DNA from: Halieaceae bacterium UBA6060
Lineage (GTDB): Bacteria > Pseudomonadota > Gammaproteobacteria > Pseudomonadales > Halieaceae
Length of the DNA: 11,806 nt
Assembly (NCBI GenBank): GCA_002428935.1
Contig: DIYG01000114.1
Coordinates: 1 to 11,806 of the forward strand
Direction: 5' to 3'
Every line of letters begins with the position of its first letter. Within the stretch, counting starts at the first letter, position 1. The translations under genes were made by a program, and so were the position numbers. Positions 6,667 through 11,806 of this stretch are shown here, one piece after another. The notes under the pieces are model-generated. The model saw only the letters and a program-made list of their open reading frames with translations. It ran no database searches and had not been told where the DNA came from.

Positions 6667-7518
6667 ATGATAACTGAGGCACACCCCAGCGCGACACTGA
6701 GTGTCTCCGTTGTAGTTCACGACAGCGATCTGACGCTTTTGGAGCGCACCCTGTCCTGCCTCCTGGATAGCCTTGCGGAAGCCCAAAGAGTCGGTTGCCT
6801 GAGCGCGGCGAAGCTTGTCCTTTACGACAATGCATCGCCGCCAGCGTATGTCGAATCCCTACGCGCGCTCTACAACCGGTTTGTGACCTCCCATGGGGAC
6901 CTTGTCAGCCACGCGCTGATACTGGGTGAGACCAATATCGGTTTCGGTGCAGGCCATAACACCGCTTTGTGCCATGACAGCAGTACTTATGTGCTGATCC
7001 TTAACCCTGATGCGGAACTGTCCGCAGATGCCATCGGTATCGCCGTGCATTGCCTGGAGGCGCAGGAGGAGGTCATCGCGGTTAACCCGAGCTGCACGGG
7101 GGACGATGGGGAACGGGCATACCTGGGCAAGCGCTACCCCAGTCTCCTGGATCTGTACCTTCGAGGCTTTGCCGGCGAGGGGTTACGTCGGCGTTTTTCG
7201 AATCGACTGGCGCACTATGAATATCGAGATGAAGACCCGCAGGCAAGTCGCACCTTGGATCTCCTTAGCGGCGCTTGCCTCTTCACTCGCGGCGAAGGCT
7301 TCCGCGCCGCCGGCGGCTTTGATGCGCGATTCTTTCTGTATTTCGAGGATTTCGACTTGTCCCTACGCCTGGCTCGACAAGGTGATTTGCTCTACCTGCC
7401 ATCCATGCGCATTCAACACCATGGGGGCGCTGCGGCTCGCAAAGGGTGGCGCCATCGGTGGTGGTTTGTTCGATCTGCATGGCGTTTTTTCCGACTTCAC
7501 GGTTGGCGCCTGTGGTGA
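6667..7518 (+). CDS. GT2 glycosyltransferase, WbbL rhamnosyltransferase-like
   Basis: A 283-residue family 2 (GT-A fold) glycosyltransferase. It shows the beta-strand start LSVSVVVHDS (11-20), LVLYDNAS (50-57), NIGFGAGHNTAL (90-101), the metal/nucleotide motif LNPDAEL in place of a classic DXD (112-118), and the acceptor-side block LLSGACLFTRGEGFRAAGGF (199-218) followed by FLYFEDFDLSLR (223-234). Together these are typical of WbbL-type rhamnosyltransferases, which add a deoxysugar from a nucleotide donor to a lipid-linked glycan at the inner membrane. Donor and acceptor are inferred, and the gene is not in a visible polysaccharide cluster. The frame is open upstream to 6505, but that extension overlaps the transporter gene, looks non-coding and ignores the -10 box. 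There is a basic, tryptophan-rich C-terminus (257-283). Confidence 0.85.
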   Translation: MITEAHPSATLSVSVVVHDSDLTLLERTLSCLLDSLAEAQRVGCLSAAKLVLYDNASPPAYVESLRALYNRFVTSHGDLVSHALILGETNIGFGAGHNTALCHDSSTYVLILNPDAELSADAIGIAVHCLEAQEEVIAVNPSCTGDDGERAYLGKRYPSLLDLYLRGFAGEGLRRRFSNRLAHYEYRDEDPQASRTLDLLSGACLFTRGEGFRAAGGFDARFFLYFEDFDLSLRLARQGDLLYLPSMRIQHHGGAAARKGWRHRWWFVRSAWRFFRLHGWRLW

Positions 7519-7530
7519 GCCCCGATCCGG

Positions 7531-7539
7531 TGCTAGACT
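7531..7539 (+). promoter_or_regulatory. Extended -10 box of the holD-rimI unit
   Basis: TGCTAGACT lies eight bases before the ATG at 7548, just after the glycosyltransferase stop. Its arrangement copies the one upstream of 6667. It supports a separate, leaderless promoter for the following three genes and supports the ATG over the in-frame GTG at 7515. Confidence 0.45.
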
Positions 7540-7547
7540 CGGCGCCC

Positions 7548-8270
7548 ATGAGCGCTCACGCTGAAATTCGCCGTTTGAAGTATCTGACGGCCATGGGAGT
7601 TACCCCATTGGTCAGTCGCCGTGCTCTTGCTGGCGCGGGACCTTCGCACAAGCTGGCGTTGCGTGTGCCGGTTACCGCGCCCACGACGCCGGAAGCTCCG
7701 GCACCATCCCACCCGCAAGCACCTTTGGCGCGAGAGATGCTCGCCAGTTTTCGTGGCGATAGCACAAGGCAGGATTTACCGCAGCGTAAGCCTTCCGCGG
7801 ACGGCAAGTCCGTCGAACCTGGTACCCAAAAGACCGCTCTAAAACCCGCTCAGAGTGTGAATCGGTTTCGTCTCGTTGCGATTATCAGCGCGCAGCGTCT
7901 GTGGCTAGAGGACCTGGGTGAGGACGCCCTGGCGACGGAACAGTTGCAGCTGGTGGCGAGTATCGCTCGTGCCCTCAGCCACAGCGATGAACGCTCCAAA
8001 ACACCGCTGGTCACCCAGTTCGATTGGCCGCTCCACGGTAATGAGCAACTGGATCTGGGTGCCGATGAAGCCGCGGCGACCTTAACGAGCTTTTTGCAGC
8101 GTCAACTTGACGACCACGCCTGCGTGGAGCTTATGTGCTTAGGGCCCGCCGCAGCCCAGCGGGTATCCGGACTCGCCTTACCCTGTGCTCAGCGACGTTT
8201 GCCCGGGACGCGCGAGTTGCTGGATGCGCCGCTGCGTAAGCGCGATTTATGGAGAGAACTGCGTTCTTGA
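7548..8270 (+). CDS. holD: Probable DNA polymerase III psi subunit (divergent HolD)
   Basis: A 240-residue protein, identified by position and by short matches at both ends. It directly precedes and overlaps rimI, as holD does in E. coli and as the cryptic psi gene does in Pseudomonas. The N-terminal segment YLTAMGVTPLVSRRALAGAG (12-31) parallels LQQLGITQWSLRRPGALQGE of E. coli psi, the part that contacts chi. The end (ELMCLGPAA at 194-202, then LPGTRELLDAPLRKRDLWRE at 218-237) parallels the E. coli C-terminus. In between is a proline- and alanine-rich, low-complexity linker (about 43-103) that makes it much longer than the 137-residue E. coli protein. If correct, it links the clamp loader to chi and SSB at the replication fork. 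The remote similarity is my reading by eye and needs a profile search. Confidence 0.65.
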   Translation: MSAHAEIRRLKYLTAMGVTPLVSRRALAGAGPSHKLALRVPVTAPTTPEAPAPSHPQAPLAREMLASFRGDSTRQDLPQRKPSADGKSVEPGTQKTALKPAQSVNRFRLVAIISAQRLWLEDLGEDALATEQLQLVASIARALSHSDERSKTPLVTQFDWPLHGNEQLDLGADEAAATLTSFLQRQLDDHACVELMCLGPAAAQRVSGLALPCAQRRLPGTRELLDAPLRKRDLWRELRS

Positions 8271-8737
8271 GTTTCCGGTTCCGTCGCGCCGAGCCAGCGG
8301 ATCTAACGGCCATCCTGGCCCTGGACCGAACCTACTCCCCGGTCTACGCCGAGAAAGATTCCTACGCTCGACTGTTGGATGACAAAGGGCTGCTGCTCAT
8401 AGCCGAAGATCGGGGTGGGCTCTCGGCCTTTGCTGCACTGCACTGGGTATTGGATGAGGCCACGTTGCTGAACCTGGTGGTGGCACCGGTCGCACGAGGA
8501 GAGGGGGTCGCCAAAGAGCTCCTGTGTATCGCTATAAAACACCTACGGGGCGCTTCGATGCGACGCATCCTTCTAGAAGTGCGCGAATCAAATACTGCCG
8601 CGAGGCGCCTTTATGCGAGCTTTGGTTTTCGGGAGGACGGCCGGCGTGAGGGGTATTATCCCGGCCAGGAACACGCGGATCGTGAGGCCGCCATACTCAT
8701 GAGTAAAACTCTTGATAGCCAGGATACGGCTCTGTGA
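8249..8737 (+). CDS. rimI: RimI, ribosomal protein S18 N-acetyltransferase
   Basis: A 162-residue GNAT acetyltransferase. In E. coli RimI acetylates the N-terminal alanine of ribosomal protein S18 in the cytoplasm. The acetyl-CoA loop is R83-G-E-G-V-A88. The RimI signature LEVRESNTAARRLYASFGF (109-127) contains E110 and Y122, which align with the catalytic Glu103 and Tyr115 of the E. coli enzyme, and GRREGYYP follows. The gene overlaps holD by 22 bases if it starts at ATG 8249. A TTG at 8267 overlaps the holD stop as TTGA and has GGAGAG (8251-8256) ten bases before it, so it is a real alternative start; the conserved domain begins just after it. Translation is probably coupled to holD. Confidence 0.92.
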   Translation: MERTAFLSFRFRRAEPADLTAILALDRTYSPVYAEKDSYARLLDDKGLLLIAEDRGGLSAFAALHWVLDEATLLNLVVAPVARGEGVAKELLCIAIKHLRGASMRRILLEVRESNTAARRLYASFGFREDGRREGYYPGQEHADREAAILMSKTLDSQDTAL

Positions 8738-9123
8738 AGGTTCTTGAAGCCGGTGACTGGAGCTTGCTGCTTCCCGATGAGTGGGAAGCGGATCGCGATG
8801 AAGATAGCGTGTTTATTGGCGACCGAGACGGCGTAGGCAGTTTGGAGATCACCGCCTTACGCAAAGCGGAAGGCAGCTTCGGAACCGGTGATATGCGGGA
8901 GTTTCTCGACCCCGCCTTGCAATGGGAAGCGGTGCAATGCGGTAGCTTCGCCGGCAAACGCTCTGCTCTCATGGAAGATGGCGAAGCTCTCCGCGAATGG
9001 TGTTTGCATACCGACGGGCTTTTACTCTACGTGACCTATAGCTGTGACCTGGCCAATCGCGGCCTTGATGACGCCGCTGTCGACGAGATTCTGGACACCT
9101 TGCGCTACGCCCAAGAGGAGTAG
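8734..9123 (+). CDS. Conserved-looking protein of unknown function, coupled to rimI
   Basis: A 129-residue acidic protein with no signal peptide or membrane segment, so probably cytoplasmic. It starts at a GTG that overlaps the rimI stop as GTGA, which supports coupled translation and a real gene. The pattern is a compact alpha/beta fold: WSLLLPDEWEADRDEDSVFI (9-28), then GVGSLEITALRK, a mid helix, EWCLHTDGLLLYVTYSC (88-104) and a final helix, LDDAAVDEILDTL (111-123). This recalls small Mog1/PsbP-like proteins, but I cannot assign a family. Three cysteines (69, 90, 104) are present with no obvious motif. A link to S18 modification or replication is suggested only by position. It ends 16 bases from the converging rnfE. 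Confidence 0.75.
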   Translation: MKVLEAGDWSLLLPDEWEADRDEDSVFIGDRDGVGSLEITALRKAEGSFGTGDMREFLDPALQWEAVQCGSFAGKRSALMEDGEALREWCLHTDGLLLYVTYSCDLANRGLDDAAVDEILDTLRYAQEE

Positions 9124-9129
9124 TGTCCT

Positions 9130-9147
9130 TCCGTTATGTCTAGCGGA
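9130..9147. terminator. Short hairpin between convergent genes
   Basis: TCCGTTA (9130-9136) pairs with TAGCGGA (9141-9147) with one G-T pair and a 4-base loop. It spans the rnfE stop. There is no T-run on either strand, so it is a weak candidate for ending either transcript. Confidence 0.25.
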
Positions 9148-9853
9148 TAGTGCCGGTTACCCGCACTCGCTTGCTCCCGGCAGCCACGGGCTCTGCGCGA
9201 GCCTGGGCGCGACGCTCCAATTCAGCGTCGATCAGGTTTTTCAGGGCGATCAGAAAACCCGTGAAAATAAAGGCGCCGGGCGGCAGGATCGCCAGAAGGA
9301 AGGGTTGGTAGTCGGCAAATAGCACCAGTTTCCAGTTGGCGGCGCCTGGGCCAAACAACAGGTCCATATTTGCAAAGAGCGCACCGGTCCCGGCCAATTC
9401 GCGCATGGCTCCGAGAAGCAAAAGCACGACGGTGAATCCCGCCCCCATGATGAAGCCATCGTACAGCGAGGGTATTACCGCGTGCTTGCGTGCGAACCCA
9501 TCAGCTCTACCGAGAATGACGCAGTTCGTCGTTATCAGAGGCAGAAAGATGCCGAGGATTTCGTAAAGCTCGTAGCTAAAGGCCTGCATCAGCAGTTCAA
9601 TACAGGTCACTGCCGCAGCGATAATCATGACGAAGGTGGGCAGGCGCACGGCGTCGGCGGTGACGTTGCGAATCATGGAAACTGCGGTATTAGAGGTCAT
9701 AAGGACGAAACAGGTGGCAATTCCCAGGCCGAGGGCATTCACCACACTGCCCGTTACCGCGAGTAAGGGGCATAGGCCGAGGAGTTGTACGATAGCGGGA
9801 TTGTTCTTCCACAGCCCATTGATTGACAGTTCGCCATAGCTAGGTGTGCTCAT
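9140..9853 (-). CDS. rnfE: RnfE, membrane subunit of the Rnf/Rsx complex
   Basis: A 237-residue integral membrane protein, close to the usual length. RnfE and its paralog RnfA form the pseudo-symmetric membrane pair of the Rnf complex (ion-pumping ferredoxin:NAD+ oxidoreductase; in E. coli, Rsx, which keeps SoxR reduced). Diagnostic blocks are NGLWKNNPAIVQLLGLCPLL (12-31) with C28 and LITTNCVILGRADGFA (106-121) with C111. In related complexes such a Cys pair helps hold an iron-sulfur cluster within the membrane. The C-terminal tail (about 210-237) is basic. The start overlaps the rnfG stop by four bases, and AGGAGGT precedes it at 9 bases. It is the last gene of the operon here; nth, often next, is missing. 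Confidence 0.95.
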   Translation of the reverse strand: MSTPSYGELSINGLWKNNPAIVQLLGLCPLLAVTGSVVNALGLGIATCFVLMTSNTAVSMIRNVTADAVRLPTFVMIIAAAVTCIELLMQAFSYELYEILGIFLPLITTNCVILGRADGFARKHAVIPSLYDGFIMGAGFTVVLLLLGAMRELAGTGALFANMDLLFGPGAANWKLVLFADYQPFLLAILPPGAFIFTGFLIALKNLIDAELERRAQARAEPVAAGSKRVRVTGTIR

Positions 9854-10503
9854 GGACCGGTGACCTCCTGCCCTGGAAGACGAGTATCAAAAATAGCCTG
9901 ATGGTTGGCGTCTACGTACTCAAGCACCCGGGCCGTCGCCTTAACAACTGCTCGAGGAGTGATCGTCGCTCCGGTGAATTGGTCGAAGGCACCCCCATCC
10001 CGACGCACGGTCCAGCGATCGCGCTGCGGGTTGCCGAGGCTTTTACCGCGTAAGGTCTCTATCCAATCGGACTTGCGATGATTGACCGCATCGCCCAGCC
10101 CTGGAGTTTCCCGATGGGCCACCACGCGAACCCCGGCGACGCTGCCATCGCGGTTAACGCCGACGATAAGTTCAATGGCCCCGCTGTAACCATCGGGGGC
10201 GACGGCCGGAACAAGCACCGCCTCGGCTACACCGTTTCGCCTCGCGAGATACAAGTCCACGGTTTCCTCGATACCCAGTAACGGGTCGCCGTGTGGTAAT
10301 GCGATACGGTCATCTAGCATGGCATTGTCATGGCGCTCTCGAGGAACGATTTCCAAAAGTGCCTTTTCCTCGGCCTCTCGCAGGGCCTTGGCAATCCGAT
10401 CTTCCGTGCCCAGGAAGGTTCCCGCGACAAGCAATGCGGTTAAGACGGCAAAGCCCGCCAGGAGCAGGCTATTGCGAGAAACCGCCTGGGAGAGTTCGCT
10501 CAC
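9850..10503 (-). CDS. rnfG: RnfG, FMN-carrying subunit of the Rnf/Rsx complex
   Basis: A 217-residue protein with one N-terminal membrane anchor (about 11-31) and an exported FMN-binding domain. The covalent flavin motif T177-G-A-T180 sits in FDQFTGATITPRAVV (173-187); in characterised RnfG and NqrC proteins FMN is linked to the last Thr, here T180. HRETPGLGD (130-138) and the spaced glycines are also typical. It passes electrons between the flavins of the complex on the outer face of the inner membrane. The start is a GTG that overlaps the rnfD stop as GTGA, with a GAGGGT-type ribosome site just upstream. The gene order D-G-E matches E. coli rsx. Confidence 0.95.
   Translation of the reverse strand: MSELSQAVSRNSLLLAGFAVLTALLVAGTFLGTEDRIAKALREAEEKALLEIVPRERHDNAMLDDRIALPHGDPLLGIEETVDLYLARRNGVAEAVLVPAVAPDGYSGAIELIVGVNRDGSVAGVRVVAHRETPGLGDAVNHRKSDWIETLRGKSLGNPQRDRWTVRRDGGAFDQFTGATITPRAVVKATARVLEYVDANHQAIFDTRLPGQEVTGP
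9863..9869 (-). promoter_or_regulatory. Shine-Dalgarno of rnfE
   Basis: AGGAGGT on the minus strand lies nine bases before the rnfE ATG and within the end of rnfG. It confirms the start and independent loading at the overlap. Confidence 0.7.
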
Positions 10504-11528
10504 GAATCACCCTCTTTGGCATGACCGTAGACCCGCGGCTGCGTGTAGTTATCGATGAAAGGAGCCGCGAAGTTGGCGATCAAAACGGCAAAGGCCACGG
10601 CGTCGGGATAGTTGCCTCGCACCCGGATCGTATAAATAAGAATCCCGATAAGAGCGCCGAAAATCAGACGTCCGCGATTACTTACGGCCGAAGACACCGG
10701 ATCCGTGATGATGAAGAAAGCGCCGAACATGGTGGCGCCACTCAGCAGATGAAAAAATGGAGAACCGCCACTGGCGGAGCTGCCTTCGTCGTAGAACAAC
10801 GCGGCGCAGCAGGCCAGGGCCAAAAGCATGGCGACGGGCGCATGCCAGGTGAAGACTTTGCGATACAACAGCCAAAGACCCCCGGCGAGGAAGGCCAGGT
10901 TTACGACCTCCCAACCCACGCCACCGAAGAGCCCAAACTGGGGCGTTGTGGCGTACAGATCCGCCAGTTCCCGGCCCGAATTCTGACGTAAAAGATCCAG
11001 GGGTGTGGCCATCGTCACCGCATCGAAACTGCCCGCCCCCCACAGCCGCTGGAAGGCCTCCAGCAATCCCGGGGTAGCATCCGTAAGCAGCCGAGGTGGA
11101 GCCCATTGGGTCATCTGGAGAGGGAACGAGATCAGCAGAACAACATAGCCCACCATGGCTGGATTGAAGGGGTTGTAACCCAATCCGCCATAAAGGTGCT
11201 TCGCTACCAGAATTGCCGAGGCGACACCGATAAACACCAGCCACCAGGGCGCGTAAGGCGGCAGAGCAATGCATAGTAAAGTCGAGGTCACCAGCGCGCT
11301 GTAGTCCCTGAGGAAGGGCTGTATGGGCTGGCCGCGAAGGCGTAAAGCGAGGGCCTCGCAAAGCAATGCGACCAGGCCGCCAAACACTATGTTGACCAGC
11401 ACACCCGGGCCGAAATACCAGGTCAAGGCCATAACTCCAGGGAGCGTGGCCATCAGCACGGTGCGCATAACTTGTGCAGTCGATAGGGGGCCGTGAGCGT
11501 GGGGAGAGGTGACGACAAGCAGGCTCAT
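10500..11528 (-). CDS. rnfD: RnfD, membrane FMN subunit of the Rnf/Rsx complex
   Basis: A 342-residue polytopic membrane protein of the RnfD/NqrB family. N-terminal SPHAHGPLSTAQVM (8-21) is the family's usual start. KHLYGGLGYNPFNPAMVGY (110-128) is a strong signature. The FMN attachment motif is T172-M-A-T175-P in SFDAVTMATPLDLL (167-180), with T175 the expected flavin-linked residue. FFIITDPVSSAVSNRGR (265-281 or so) is a second conserved block. It is thought to take part in ion movement coupled to electron flow. The ATG overlaps the rnfC stop as ATGA; the region before it has only a weak Shine-Dalgarno, so translation probably relies on coupling to rnfC. Confidence 0.95.
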   Translation of the reverse strand: MSLLVVTSPHAHGPLSTAQVMRTVLMATLPGVMALTWYFGPGVLVNIVFGGLVALLCEALALRLRGQPIQPFLRDYSALVTSTLLCIALPPYAPWWLVFIGVASAILVAKHLYGGLGYNPFNPAMVGYVVLLISFPLQMTQWAPPRLLTDATPGLLEAFQRLWGAGSFDAVTMATPLDLLRQNSGRELADLYATTPQFGLFGGVGWEVVNLAFLAGGLWLLYRKVFTWHAPVAMLLALACCAALFYDEGSSASGGSPFFHLLSGATMFGAFFIITDPVSSAVSNRGRLIFGALIGILIYTIRVRGNYPDAVAFAVLIANFAAPFIDNYTQPRVYGHAKEGDS

Positions 11529-11806
11529 GGATCCACCGGCGCTGTCTCTGCTGCTGTTTCGTCGGCCGTTTCCGGCGAATGCTCCGAGCGGGCTTGGAGC
11601 AGCTTCGCTTCCGTTGTAGTCACGGCTTTTTGCAGTGCGTTGGTAATGGTTTCGTCCTGACCGTCATCGGCCGCGAGCTTGTCTTTTGCCTTGGCGAGTC
11701 GCGCTTCGATCTTGGCAATTTTCGCCGCCTGAGCTTCCGCCTGAGAAGCGGCGGGAGCAGCAGCCTGAGCTGCTTTGCGAGCCTGGGCCCGCTCGATGGC
11801 GGCCTT
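11525..11806 (-). CDS. rnfC: RnfC, 3' end only
   Basis: The minus-strand frame is open from the window edge to a TGA at 11527-11525 that overlaps the rnfD start, giving the last 93 residues. They are rich in Ala, Lys, Glu and Gln (KAAIERAQARKAAQ at the edge, then AKIEARLAKAKDKLAA), predicting a charged helix or coiled coil, and end in an acidic Glu/Thr/Ala tail. Long Ala/Lys-rich C-terminal extensions are known in gammaproteobacterial RnfC/RsxC. The NADH-, FMN- and 4Fe-4S-binding core lies outside the window, so the assignment rests on position and tail composition. Confidence 0.85.
   Translation of the reverse strand, partial: KAAIERAQARKAAQAAAPAASQAEAQAAKIAKIEARLAKAKDKLAADDGQDETITNALQKAVTTTEAKLLQARSEHSPETADETAAETAPVDP

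Noticed and set aside
6073..6786. 237-codon minus-strand frame overlapping the transporter start
   Set aside because: It is a shifted-frame reading of the NRAMP gene and its upstream region, with no domain pattern.
7446..7547. Upstream extension of the holD frame
   Set aside because: It lies within the conserved end of the glycosyltransferase gene; the -10 box fits the ATG at 7548. The in-frame GTG at 7515 remains a minor alternative.
10293..10991. 232-codon plus-strand frame opposite rnfG and rnfD
   Set aside because: It is antisense to two clearly conserved genes and has a charged composition without motifs.

Overview
The window looks like chromosomal DNA of a marine-type gammaproteobacterium. 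The evidence is an rnf/rsx operon in gammaproteobacterial order, a holD-like gene directly before rimI as in Escherichia and Pseudomonas, an sfsA gene, a type IV pilin and a GGGGGGGGG-tailed lipoprotein. I cannot name the genus; a Halieaceae/Cellvibrionales-like bacterium is a guess. No rRNA, tRNA, insertion sequence or CRISPR was seen.

Layout. Positions 1-516 have no credible gene. They hold two diverged, hairpin-rich copies of one structured repeat (about 1-128 and 208-357). Next come a small zinc-finger membrane protein (517-1086) and a type IV pilin-like protein (1086-1685), coupled by overlap. The pilin gene runs tail-to-tail into sfsA (1668-2468, minus), with an 18-base overlap. A 270-base gap with a terminator hairpin leads to a large minus-strand lipoprotein with Ig-like regions and EF-hand-like calcium loops (2739-5180). 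Behind it is an NRAMP-family transporter (5367-6593, minus) whose canonical metal-binding motifs are replaced.

Divergent from the transporter, on the plus strand, are a GT2 rhamnosyltransferase-like enzyme (6667-7518), a probable cryptic psi subunit of DNA polymerase III (holD, 7548-8270), rimI (8249-8737) and an unknown 129-residue protein (8734-9123). The last three overlap and look like one translationally coupled unit. Facing them on the minus strand is the distal part of an rnf operon, in transcription order rnfC (3' end only), rnfD, rnfG, rnfE, each joined by a 4-base overlap. These encode membrane and FMN-carrying parts of the Rnf/Rsx electron-transfer complex. The usual downstream nth gene is absent.

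The main points for a second look are the duplicated structured repeat, the unusual NRAMP motif set, the divergent holD, the zinc-finger/pilin pair, and a recurring TAGNNT box six to eight bases before three start codons, which suggests leaderless transcripts.
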